Position numbers and translations under genes: made by a program. The notes under the pieces were generated by a model. That model made no database searches, was not told the origin of the DNA, and saw nothing but the letters and a program-made list of their open reading frames with translations. Below, piece by piece: positions 50,094-58,476 of a DNA stretch of 64,000 nt. The DNA is from Kitasatospora sp. MAA4 (GTDB taxonomy: Bacteria > Actinomycetota > Actinomycetes > Streptomycetales > Streptomycetaceae): assembly GCF_029893355.1 (NCBI RefSeq), contig NZ_JARZAI010000019.1:1-64000 (forward strand). The letters run 5' to 3'. Within the stretch, counting starts at the first letter, position 1. Each line of letters begins with the position of its first letter.

Positions 50094-51134
50094 ATGTCCA
50101 GCGCCGGATTCAGACGCACCCGTACCATCTCCGCCTCCGTCGCCCTGATCGCCCTCAGCACCGCTCTGACCGCCTGCGGCAGCAGCACCACCGCGACCAC
50201 CGGCGCCACCGGCAGCGCCAAGGCAGCCGCTCCGGCGGGCAGCACCGTGGTCGACGTCGGCGCCCTGTCCAACGGCGCCGCCACCGAGACCTCGCTCACG
50301 GTCGCCCAGGTCGCCTCGATCCGCGCCGAGCTGCCCGCCTCGGTGCTCGGCAGCGGGCAGCTGGCCATCGGGCTCGGCCAGCTGCCGTCCGGCTCCCCGC
50401 CGATCGGCTTCGTCGGCTCGGACCAGAAGACCCTCACCGGCTCCGAGCCCGACCTCGGCCGACTCGTCGCGGCGGTCCTCGGCCTCAAGCCGGTGCTCAA
50501 CAACGCCACCTGGGACAACCTCTTCGTCGGCCTCGACAGCGGCCGCGACGATGTCGGCTTCTCCAACATCACCGACACCGAGCAGCGCAAGACCAAGTAC
50601 GACTTCGCCTGCTACCGGCAGGACAACCTCGGCCTGGAGGTGCTGAAGACCAGCACCCTGACCCTCGACAGCAGCGCCGAGAACCTCGCCGGCAAGACCG
50701 TCGCGGTGGGCGCGGGCACCAACCAGGAGAAGATCCTGCTGGAGTGGCAGACCAGGCTCAAGGCCGAGGGCAAGACGCTGACCATCAAGTACTTCCCGGA
50801 CGCCGCCAGCACCTACCTCGCGCTGAACTCGGGCCGGATCGACGCCTACTTCGCCCCCAACCCCAGCGTCGCCTACCACATCGGGCAGACCGCGAAGTCG
50901 CCGAACCCGACCCGCAACGCCGGCACCTACTCCGGCGCCGGCGCGACCCTGCAGGGCCTGATCTGCGCCACCACCAAGAAGGACGACGGGCTGGCGAAGC
51001 CCGTCGCCGACGCAATCAACCACCTGATCGCCACCGGTGACTACGCCAAGTGGCTGGCGGCCTGGAACCTGTCCAACGAGGCCGTGCCCAGCTCGGCCGT
51101 CAACCCGCCGGGGCTGCCGCTGACCAACACCTGA
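50094..51134 (+). CDS. Family 3 solute-binding lipoprotein
   Basis: A 346-residue lipoprotein: signal peptide with lipobox LTAC (about 25-28), Ala/Ser linker, then a two-lobe family 3 binding domain (GFVGSDQKTLTGSEPDLGRLVAAVLGLKP, NITDTEQRKTKYDFACY, FPDAASTYLALNSGRIDAYF). It delivers its ligand to the permease encoded 42 nt upstream. Ligand class amino acid or related; identity unknown. Confidence 0.9.
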   Translation: MSSAGFRRTRTISASVALIALSTALTACGSSTTATTGATGSAKAAAPAGSTVVDVGALSNGAATETSLTVAQVASIRAELPASVLGSGQLAIGLGQLPSGSPPIGFVGSDQKTLTGSEPDLGRLVAAVLGLKPVLNNATWDNLFVGLDSGRDDVGFSNITDTEQRKTKYDFACYRQDNLGLEVLKTSTLTLDSSAENLAGKTVAVGAGTNQEKILLEWQTRLKAEGKTLTIKYFPDAASTYLALNSGRIDAYFAPNPSVAYHIGQTAKSPNPTRNAGTYSGAGATLQGLICATTKKDDGLAKPVADAINHLIATGDYAKWLAAWNLSNEAVPSSAVNPPGLPLTNT

Positions 51135-51194
51135 CCTGAGCGGTCGCCGGGGCCCGCAGTAGCGCCTTGCCGACACCGACCCCCGACACCGACA

Positions 51195-51249
51195 CCGACA
51201 CCGACCCCCGACGACGCGCCGGAGGCCCGCCGCCGGGGGTCGGTGTCGG
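51195..51249 (+). terminator. 16-bp hairpin after the binding-protein gene
   Basis: CCGACACCGACCCCCG and its exact complement around a 23-nt loop. The left arm is part of a CCGACA hexamer repeat tract at 51170-51206. Confidence 0.75.
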
Positions 51250-51269
51250 GAACGGGCGATCACGAGATA

Positions 51270-51283
51270 TCTTGATGTCGAGA
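51270..51283. promoter_or_regulatory. Palindromic operator-like site upstream of icd
   Basis: TCTTGATGTCGAGA has dyad symmetry (TCTNGA-TG-TCNAGA) and lies 27 nt upstream of the icd start. Regulator not identified. Confidence 0.4.
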
Positions 51284-51310
51284 CGTTGTCGACGTGAAGC
51301 GGAGTACCCG

Positions 51311-53530
51311 GTGACTGACTCGACCATCATCTATACCCACACAGACGAAGCCCCGGCCCTGGCGACGTATTCGTTCCTGCCGGTGGTCCAGGCGTACGCC
51401 TCGACGGCGGGCGTCCGGGTGGAGACCCGCGACATCTCCCTGGCCGGGCGGATCATCGCCAGCTTCCCGGAGCGTCTGGAGGAGGGCCAGCGCATCGCGG
51501 ACGCGCTGGCCGAGCTCGGCGAGCTCGCCAAGAGCCCGAGCGCCAACATCATCAAGCTGCCGAACATCTCGGCCTCCATCCCGCAGCTCAAGGCGGCGAT
51601 CGCGGAGCTCCAGAAGGCCGGCTACGCGCTTCCGGACTACCCGGACGACCCGAAGACCGACGAGGACCACGACGTCCGCGCCCGGTACGACAAGGTCAAG
51701 GGCAGCGCCGTCAACCCGGTCCTGCGCGAGGGCAACTCCGACCGGCGCGCGCCGCTCTCGGTGAAGAACTACGCCAAGGCGCACCCCCACCGCATGGGCG
51801 CCTGGACGGCCGACTCGAAGACCAACGTCGCGCACATGACCGCCGACGACTTCCGCTCCACCGAGCGCTCCGCCGTGCTGGCCGAGGACACCGTCCTGCG
51901 GATCGAGCTGGCCGCCGCCGACGGCACCACCACGGTGCTGCGCGCCTCGGTGCCGGTGCTCGCGGGTGAGGTCGTGGACGCCTCGGTGATGCGCGTCGCG
52001 TCGCTGCGCGCGTTCTTCGCCGACCAGGTCGCCCGGGCCAAGGCCGAGGGCGTGCTGTTCTCGGTGCACCTCAAGGCCACCATGATGAAGGTCTCCGACC
52101 CGATCATCTTCGGCCACGTGGTGCGCGCCTTCTTCCCGAAGACCTTCGCCCAGTACGGCGAGGTGCTCGCGGCGGCCGGCCTGAACCCGAACAACGGCCT
52201 CGGCGCCATCCTGCACGGCCTGGACGCGCTCCCGCAGGGTGCGGCCATCAAGGCGTCCTTCGACGCCGAGATCGCCGAGGGCCCGGCGCTGGCGATGGTC
52301 GACTCCGACCGCGGCATCACCAACCTGCACGTGCCGAGCGACGTCATCGTCGACGCGTCCATGCCGGCCATGATCCGCACCTCCGGCCACATGTGGGGCC
52401 CGGACGGCAACGAGGGCGACACCCTCGCGGTCATCCCGGACAGCAGCTACGCCGGCATCTACCAGGTCGTCATCGACGACTGCCGCGCGCACGGCGCCTT
52501 CGACCCGGCGACCATGGGCTCGGTGCCGAACGTCGGCCTGATGGCCCAGGCCGCCGAGGAGTACGGCAGCCACGACAAGACCTTCGAGATCGCCGCCGCG
52601 GGCACGGTCCGGGTCGTCGACGCCGCCGGCAACCTGGTGCTGGAGCAGCCGGTCGCCGCCGGCGACGTGTTCCGGATGTGCCAGACCAAGGACGTGCCGA
52701 TCCGCGACTGGGTCAAGCTCGCGGTCAACCGCGCCCGGGCCACCGGCACCCCGACGGTCTTCTGGCTGGACGAGGGCCGCGCGCACGACGCCAACCTGAT
52801 CGCCAAGGTGAAGGCGTACCTGCCCGAGCACGACACCGACGGGCTGCAGATCGAGATCATGTCGCCGGAGAAGGCGATCGCGTTCTCGCTGGAGCGGATC
52901 CGCCGCGGCGAGGACACCATCTCGGTCACCGGCAACGTGCTGCGCGACTACCTGACCGACCTGTTCCCGATCCTGGAGCTCGGCACGAGCGCCAAGATGC
53001 TCTCCGTCGTTCCGCTGATCAACGGCGGCGGCCTGTTCGAGACGGGCGCGGGCGGCTCCGCCCCCAAGCACGTCCAGCAGCTGGTCAAGGAGAACTACCT
53101 GCGCTGGGACAGCCTGGGCGAGTTCCTCGCGCTGGCCGTCAGCTTCGAGCACCTGGCGCAGACCACGGACAACGCCCGCGCGCAGGTCCTGGCCGACACC
53201 CTCGACCGGGCGACCGGCACCTTCCTCAACGAGGACAAGTCGCCGAGCCGTCGCCTGGGCGGCATCGACAACCGCGGCAGCCACTTCTACCTGGCCCTCT
53301 ACTGGGCCCAGGAGCTGGCCGAGCAGACCGCCGACACGCAGCTCGCCGAGGCCTTCACCGCGCTCGCCAAGACGCTGGCCTCGCACGAGCAGGCCATCGT
53401 CGACGAACTGATCGCGGTCCAGGGCTCGCCGGTCGACATCGGCGGCTACTACCAGCCCGACGCCGCCAAGGCCTCGGCCGTGATGCGCCCGTCGAAGACC
53501 CTCAACGAGGCCATCGCCACCCTCGGCTGA
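51311..53530 (+). CDS. icd: NADP-dependent isocitrate dehydrogenase, monomeric type
   Basis: A 739-residue monomeric isocitrate dehydrogenase, the usual length for this class, which oxidatively decarboxylates isocitrate to 2-oxoglutarate with NADP. Hallmark stretches: NIIKLPNISASIPQLKAAI, GNSDRRAPLSVKNYAK, VSDPIIFGHVVRAFF and DNRGSHFYLALYWAQEL. The GTG at 51311 is the family start (VTDSTIIYTHTDEAP). Central carbon metabolism, cytoplasmic. It stands alone between hairpins. Confidence 0.96.
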   Translation: MTDSTIIYTHTDEAPALATYSFLPVVQAYASTAGVRVETRDISLAGRIIASFPERLEEGQRIADALAELGELAKSPSANIIKLPNISASIPQLKAAIAELQKAGYALPDYPDDPKTDEDHDVRARYDKVKGSAVNPVLREGNSDRRAPLSVKNYAKAHPHRMGAWTADSKTNVAHMTADDFRSTERSAVLAEDTVLRIELAAADGTTTVLRASVPVLAGEVVDASVMRVASLRAFFADQVARAKAEGVLFSVHLKATMMKVSDPIIFGHVVRAFFPKTFAQYGEVLAAAGLNPNNGLGAILHGLDALPQGAAIKASFDAEIAEGPALAMVDSDRGITNLHVPSDVIVDASMPAMIRTSGHMWGPDGNEGDTLAVIPDSSYAGIYQVVIDDCRAHGAFDPATMGSVPNVGLMAQAAEEYGSHDKTFEIAAAGTVRVVDAAGNLVLEQPVAAGDVFRMCQTKDVPIRDWVKLAVNRARATGTPTVFWLDEGRAHDANLIAKVKAYLPEHDTDGLQIEIMSPEKAIAFSLERIRRGEDTISVTGNVLRDYLTDLFPILELGTSAKMLSVVPLINGGGLFETGAGGSAPKHVQQLVKENYLRWDSLGEFLALAVSFEHLAQTTDNARAQVLADTLDRATGTFLNEDKSPSRRLGGIDNRGSHFYLALYWAQELAEQTADTQLAEAFTALAKTLASHEQAIVDELIAVQGSPVDIGGYYQPDAAKASAVMRPSKTLNEAIATLG

Positions 53531-53541
53531 GACGCTGACAC

Positions 53542-53598
53542 CAGAGGCCCCCGGCCCCGGCTCGCCGCTTCGCGGCCGGCCGGGCCCGGGGGCCTCTG
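53542..53598. terminator. Terminator hairpin after icd
   Basis: CAGAGGCCCCCGG and its complement (13 bp) around a G/C-rich loop with a further inner stem. It also faces the convergent small gene at 53620. Confidence 0.8.
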
Positions 53599-53619
53599 CC
53601 CTGTCTGGGCCGGTTCTGC

Positions 53620-54123
53620 TCAGCCCTGGGCGAGCTTGTAGTCGTAGTAGTCGGTCGGCCCGGTCAGAACGGCCTGGAAGTACAGCGGTTCACCGTCGGT
53701 GTCGAGCGGCACCTCGTGCCCGGCCACCCGGGTGAAGCCGAGCGACAGCTGCGGAACGTACGCGTAGAGGGTCTCGTCCAGCACCGTCAGCCCCATGGCC
53801 CGCAGCTGTGCGAGCAACTGCCGGGCAGGGGTGCGGAAGACGTCGATGCCGCGGAAGCGGACCGTGACATCCTCGGGCCCGGGCCGGGGCGTCCACACCT
53901 CGGCGCTGGCGAGGCTCTTGCCGTCCGGCAGCGTGAAGGTGATCTCGAACTGCGGGTGCAGGGCGAGGACCTTCATGGGGTGGAAGAGATCCGGTGCGTC
54001 CTCGTCCTGCACCTGGACGGTTCCCAGCGCGGCGGCCGCCACCTTGAGGGCGGCTGCCGGCATTCCGAGGGGGAAGCCGGTGATGCCGGTCGGGGGGTTC
54101 ACCTCGATATCCATGGACGTCAT
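53620..54123 (-). CDS. Hypothetical protein
   Basis: A 167-residue (or 164 from ATG at 54114) acidic protein without signal peptide. The sequence is a mixed α/β domain (FEITFTLPDGKSLASAEVWTPRPGP, VRFRGIDVFRTPARQLLAQLRAMG). I do not recognise the family; it resembles small streptomycete proteins found near toxin/immunity loci only in style. No clear ribosome binding site. Confidence 0.65.
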   Translation of the reverse strand: MTSMDIEVNPPTGITGFPLGMPAAALKVAAAALGTVQVQDEDAPDLFHPMKVLALHPQFEITFTLPDGKSLASAEVWTPRPGPEDVTVRFRGIDVFRTPARQLLAQLRAMGLTVLDETLYAYVPQLSLGFTRVAGHEVPLDTDGEPLYFQAVLTGPTDYYDYKLAQG

Positions 54124-54228
54124 CGTAGAAGCAGACACGGATCGTCCATGTCGGCGAGGATTTGCGGAGCCGCCTCTTTGAACGTGGTTTGCAGCCATCA
54201 ACCGCCCATCGCTGAAGGAGACCCGCCC

Positions 54229-55422
54229 ATGACGTTCGCCAAGGGGCTGCCGCTGGACGGCGTCACCGTCGTCGCGCTGGAGCACGCGGTGGCCGCGCCG
54301 TTGGCGACGCGGCATCTGGCGGACCTGGGTGCGCGGGTGGTGAAGGTCGAGCGGCCCGACGGAGGGGACTTCGCGCGGGGCTACGACCGTACGGTGCACG
54401 GGATGGCGAGCCATTTCGTCTGGCTGAACCGGGGCAAGGAGTCGATCACCCTCGATCTCAAGACGGCCGAGGGGCGCGCGGTGCTGGCTCAACTCGTGGC
54501 CGGGGCGGACGTCTTCGTGCAGAACCTGGCGCCGGGCGCCGCCGCCCGCCTCGGGTTCGGCTCGGCCGCGCTGCGGGAGCGGGACCCGCGGCTGATCACC
54601 GTGGACATGTCCGGCTACGGCTCGACCGGGCCGTACCGCGACAAGCGCGCCTACGACATGCTCATCCAGTGCGAGGCGGGGCTCGCCTCGGTGACCGGGC
54701 CGGCCGAGCAGGCGGTGAAGACCGGCGTGCCCACCTCCGACATCGCGGCGGGGATGTACGCGCTGTCCGCCACCATGGCCGCGCTGGTCGGGCGGGCGGG
54801 CAGCGGGGAGGGCGCCGCGATCGAGATCTCGATGTTCGAGGCGACCGCCGAGTGGCTGGGGTACCAGCTCTACTACACCCAGGGGAGCGGCGTGTCGCCG
54901 GGCCGGGCGGGTCTGTCGCACCCGAGCCTCGCGCCGTACGACGCGTACCCGACCGCCGACGACCGGCTGGTGCTGATCGGGGTTCAGAACGACCGCGAGT
55001 GGGCCCGGTTCGCCGCCGGCTTCCTGGACCGTCCCGAGCTGGCGGACGATCCGCTGTGGGCGACGAACGTGGTCCGGGCGCGCCGGCGGCGGGTGGTCGA
55101 CGCGCTGGTCGGCGGGCGTACCGCGACCATGACGGTCGAGGAGGTCATCGCCCGCCTGGACGGCCTGGGGATCGCCTCGGCGCGGCTGAACGAGGTGGGC
55201 GACCTGCTGGGGCACCCGCAGCTCGCCGCCCGCGACCGCTGGCGGCCGGTGGCCACCCCGGTCGGCGAAGTCCGCGGCCTGCTACCGCCGTTCGGCTTCG
55301 CCGGTGTCGAGCTGCCGATGGGCCCGGTGCCCGCGTTGGGCGAGCACACCGAGGACGTGCTGGCTGCGCTCGGGTACGGCCCCGAGCGGATCGCCGCGCT
55401 GCGTGCGGCCGGGGCGCTCTGA
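54229..55422 (+). CDS. CaiB/BaiF-family CoA transferase
   Basis: A 397-residue class III CoA transferase that moves CoA between carboxylic acids. N-terminal ALEHAVAAPLATRHLADLGARVVKVERP and the catalytic Asp D143 (AYDMLIQCEAGL) are visible, as are SGYGSTGPYRD and AALVGRAGSGEG. ATG at 54229 follows GAAGGAG. No acyl-CoA gene is adjacent, so the substrate is unknown. Confidence 0.9.
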   Translation: MTFAKGLPLDGVTVVALEHAVAAPLATRHLADLGARVVKVERPDGGDFARGYDRTVHGMASHFVWLNRGKESITLDLKTAEGRAVLAQLVAGADVFVQNLAPGAAARLGFGSAALRERDPRLITVDMSGYGSTGPYRDKRAYDMLIQCEAGLASVTGPAEQAVKTGVPTSDIAAGMYALSATMAALVGRAGSGEGAAIEISMFEATAEWLGYQLYYTQGSGVSPGRAGLSHPSLAPYDAYPTADDRLVLIGVQNDREWARFAAGFLDRPELADDPLWATNVVRARRRRVVDALVGGRTATMTVEEVIARLDGLGIASARLNEVGDLLGHPQLAARDRWRPVATPVGEVRGLLPPFGFAGVELPMGPVPALGEHTEDVLAALGYGPERIAALRAAGAL

Positions 55423-55720
55423 GCGGGCACCGGCCCTGACGGTCTGTCCGAAATATCCCGTCTGCGCCCGTCTGCGCCCGCCTGGCCCGCCTGTTTCCGC
55501 GGTGGCCAACTGAAGGCGATGCTGGCGTTCCTGAGAAAATTCTGTGTATTTCCTGAACGACCCATTGATTGTCATGACCGCGGAAATCTACAGTCGGGCC
55601 CGGCTGCTGACATCACGTACTCCGCGGACTGAGCCACCGCCGGAGGACGTCAGCGGCTGGGCCCACCCCCAAGGGGCCCTCCCCCACACCCCGGTTCACC
55701 GGAACAGAGGAGCAGGTCTC

Positions 55721-56995
55721 TTGCGTACCTCGATCACCTCAGCCGCCCGGCGCACCGCGCTGGCCGCCACCGCCGTGGTGGGTCTCACCCTCTCCGGCCT
55801 CGCCGTCGCCCCCGCCGACGCCGCGCCGGCGGCGGGCGCGCACGGGCACGGACACGTGAGCGTCGCCCGGTCCTGCGCGGTGCCGTCGCACGTCGGCTAC
55901 ATGGCCTGCAACGCGCTGCGGGTCACCAGCGGAACTCCCCTCAAGGCCCATGCCACCGGGGCGCGGTCGACCAGCGCCGCCCCGGCCGCCGCGGTCTCGG
56001 GCTTCGGTCCGGCTGACATCCAGAGCGCCTACAACCTCGCCTCGGCCGCCGCGTCCAGTGGTGCGGGTCAGACCGTGGCCATCGTCGACGCCCAGGACGA
56101 CCCCAACGCCGAGACCGACCTGGCGACCTACCGCAGCCAGTTCGGCCTGCCGGCCTGTACCTCGGCCAACGGCTGCTTCAGCAAGGTCGACGAGAACGGC
56201 GGCACCAACTACCCGTCTGCCGACTCGGGTTGGGCCGGTGAGATCTCGCTCGACCTGGACATGGTCAGCGCCACCTGCCCCAACTGCAACATCCTCCTGG
56301 TGGAGGCGAACACGGCCAGCACGGACGACCTGGGCACCGCGGTGAACCAGGCCGTCACGCTCGGCGCGAAGTTCGTCTCCAACAGCTACGGCGGCTCGGA
56401 GAGCGCTGACGAGACGAACGCCGACAGCCAGTACTACAACCACCCCGGCGTCGCCATCACCGCCTCGGCGGGCGACAGCGGCTACGGCGTCGAGTACCCG
56501 GCCGCCTCGCCGTACGTCACCTCCGTCGGCGGCACCTCGCTGACCGCCGACTCCAGCGCGCGTGGCTGGAGCGAGTCGGTCTGGGGCGGCACCTCCGGTG
56601 ACGGCACCGGCTCCGGCTGCTCCGCGTACGAGGCCAAGCCCACCTGGCAGACCGACAGCGGCTGCGGCAACCGTACGGTCGCCGACGTCTCGGCCGTCGC
56701 CGACCCGGCCACCGGCGTGGCCGTGTACGACACCTACGGCGCCTCCGGCTGGCAGGTGTACGGCGGTACCAGCGCCTCCTCGCCGATCATCGCCAGCGTC
56801 TACGCACTGGCCGGCACCCCCGGCGCCAACACCACCCCGGCGTCCGACCCGTACGCCAACACCTCGGCGCTGAACGACGTCACCAGCGGCACCAACGGTG
56901 ACTGCGGCGGCTCCTACCTCTGCACCGCCGGCTCGGGCTACGACGGCCCCACCGGTCTGGGTACCCCGAACGGAACGGCGGCCTTCGTCGGCTGA
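55721..56995 (+). CDS. Secreted S53-family (sedolisin-like) serine peptidase
   Basis: A 424-residue secreted peptidase. TTG at 55721 is chosen for the GAGGAG 8 nt before and the signal peptide that follows (LRTSITSAARR, hydrophobic core, ADAAPA). The sedolisin catalytic set is visible: E174 and D178 in WAGEISLDLD, D252 in SAGDSG and S351 in GGTSASSP. The pro-region is only about 45-90 residues, far shorter than the classic kumamolisin prodomain. The 298 bp upstream hold only a presumed promoter. A perfect hairpin follows. Confidence 0.9.
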   Translation: MRTSITSAARRTALAATAVVGLTLSGLAVAPADAAPAAGAHGHGHVSVARSCAVPSHVGYMACNALRVTSGTPLKAHATGARSTSAAPAAAVSGFGPADIQSAYNLASAAASSGAGQTVAIVDAQDDPNAETDLATYRSQFGLPACTSANGCFSKVDENGGTNYPSADSGWAGEISLDLDMVSATCPNCNILLVEANTASTDDLGTAVNQAVTLGAKFVSNSYGGSESADETNADSQYYNHPGVAITASAGDSGYGVEYPAASPYVTSVGGTSLTADSSARGWSESVWGGTSGDGTGSGCSAYEAKPTWQTDSGCGNRTVADVSAVADPATGVAVYDTYGASGWQVYGGTSASSPIIASVYALAGTPGANTTPASDPYANTSALNDVTSGTNGDCGGSYLCTAGSGYDGPTGLGTPNGTAAFVG

Positions 56996-57035
56996 CGGCT
57001 GGCGCCAATAGCTGACGCTCCGTCAACTCCTTACC

Positions 57036-57073
57036 GTGCTGGGCGGGATCCGCATCCGGATCCCGCCCAGCAC
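57036..57073. terminator. 17-bp perfect hairpin after the S53 gene
   Basis: GTGCTGGGCGGGATCCG, loop CATC, and exact complement, 40 nt downstream of the S53 stop. Confidence 0.88.
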
Positions 57074-57234
57074 GCTGTCGTTCGCAGAGCTGCGGGGCCG
57101 GCCCGGTGTCCCGGCGGGTGCCGGTTGGGAAGACGATCGCCAGCAAGGAAGGACGCGCGCCACGGGGGAGGAGTGCGGTCCGGTGACTGACGGGGTCGAC
57201 CCCGCACTGACATGCTGAAGCATATGGGTAGTAG

Positions 57235-57251
57235 TTGCAACCTATGCGCAA
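57235..57251. promoter_or_regulatory. Nur-like operator before the superoxide dismutase gene
   Basis: TTGCAACCTATGCGCAA is an imperfect TTGC-N..-GCAA palindrome like the nickel-responsive Nur boxes ahead of streptomycete sodF. It lies 50 nt before the start codon. Nickel-dependent repression is inferred from this likeness. Confidence 0.5.
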
Positions 57252-57301
57252 TAGTGTGGTCCCAGCATGATCACCAACCCGTCGAAAGGGGCCGTGTCCT
57301 G

Positions 57302-57904
57302 ATGGGCACCTACGCACTGCCGGACCTTCGTTACGACTACTCCGCCCTGGAGCGCGCGATGAGCGCCGAGATCCTGGAGCTGCACCACTCCAAGCACCAC
57401 GCCGCCTACGTCAAGGGCGCCAACGACACCCTGGAGCAGCTGGCCGAGGCCCGCGCCAGTGAGCAGTTCGGCGCCCTGGTCGGTCTGCAGAAGACGCACG
57501 CCTTCCACCTCTCCGGCCATGTCCTGCACTCGCTCTTCTGGGAGAACCTCTCCCCGGACGGCGGCGACCGCCCCGACGGTGCTCTCGGCGAGGCGCTCAC
57601 CGAGCACTTCGGCAGCTTCGACGCCTTCCGCAAGCAGCTCACCGCCGCCACCACCGGCGTGCAGGGCTCCGGCTGGGGCATCCTCGCCTGGGAGCCGCTC
57701 AGTCGCAGTCTGATCGTCGAGCAGGTCTACGACCACCACGGCAACGTCGGCCAGGGCACCACCCCGCTGCTCGCCTTCGACGCCTGGGAGCACGCCTACT
57801 ACCTCCAGTACCGCAACGTCCGCCCGGACTACGTCGAGAAGCTCTGGTCCGTCGTCAACTGGAACGACGTCGCCGCGCGCTTCCGTGAGGTATCCGGCGC
57901 CTGA
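57302..57904 (+). CDS. Iron/manganese superoxide dismutase
   Basis: A 200-residue Fe/Mn-type superoxide dismutase that removes superoxide. Metal ligands: H28 in ILELHHSKHHAAYV, a His in GHVLHSLFW, and Asp and His in AFDAWEHAYYLQY. No signal peptide. ATG at 57302 follows GAAAGG at a moderate distance. The Nur-like box upstream fits the sodF role (iron enzyme made when nickel is scarce), although the sequence has diverged from the usual SodF. Confidence 0.93.
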   Translation: MGTYALPDLRYDYSALERAMSAEILELHHSKHHAAYVKGANDTLEQLAEARASEQFGALVGLQKTHAFHLSGHVLHSLFWENLSPDGGDRPDGALGEALTEHFGSFDAFRKQLTAATTGVQGSGWGILAWEPLSRSLIVEQVYDHHGNVGQGTTPLLAFDAWEHAYYLQYRNVRPDYVEKLWSVVNWNDVAARFREVSGA

Positions 57905-57921
57905 TCCATCCCGAATCCACT

Positions 57922-57962
57922 CCGACGGCCGGCGAGGTGCCCACCCCCTCGCCGGCCGTCGG
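57922..57962. terminator. Terminator hairpin after the superoxide dismutase gene
   Basis: CCGACGGCCGGCGAGG and complement, a 16-bp perfect stem around a 9-nt loop, 18 nt after the stop. Confidence 0.85.
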
Positions 57963-58476
57963 GCTGCGTGCGCCGCGTCATCCCGATCGTCCGCGAATGA
58001 GGTTTCGAGCCCGATGCCCGCAAGGGCGCCAGGACGGCCACGGGTTGAGACCGGGCAATGCCCCAAAGGGCGAACCTGTCCGCCGCCCGCCGGACCACCG
58101 TACGCACGGGATCGACCCGGCACCTCCAAGGGCCTTGCGGGAATGCGGGGTTCAGGCGGCGGGGGAGTTGGCGGGAAGTGGTCCAGTCCGGACGGGCACA
58201 ATTAACCTCCGGTCAACGTGCATACCTTGACAGGTATTTGGACAGTGGAAATACTCACGGCCAGTCCGTATCCGCCGTGTTCCCCCACCGCGGACACACA
58301 CTTCTCACTGCCTCACCGCACCCGAACCTGCACCCGAACCTGCACCTGCACCCGTGGGCAGCCGCCGCGAACACCGGGCGGCGTCCGCGGTCCCGCCCGG
58401 CCAGCCGGGTATCCGACACCCGCCGCAGACGCGTCCCCCGGCGTGCCTCGGCTGTTTGCCAGGAAAGGCGCCACCG
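57963..58476. promoter_or_regulatory. Promoter region of the APC permease gene
   Basis: About 510 bp without a credible gene. TTGACA at 58227-58232 and AATACT at 58250-58255 with 17-bp spacing form a good sigma-70-type promoter. Short repeats of CACCCGAACCTG lie near 58320-58345 in the presumed leader. No riboswitch was recognised. Confidence 0.5.

Noticed and set aside
51170..51206. Possible CRISPR-like short repeats (CCGACA)
   Set aside because: Simple hexamer tract with no spacers; part of a hairpin.
57036..57218. 60-codon frame after the S53 gene
   Set aside because: It lies mostly in the terminator hairpin and has no protein-like features.
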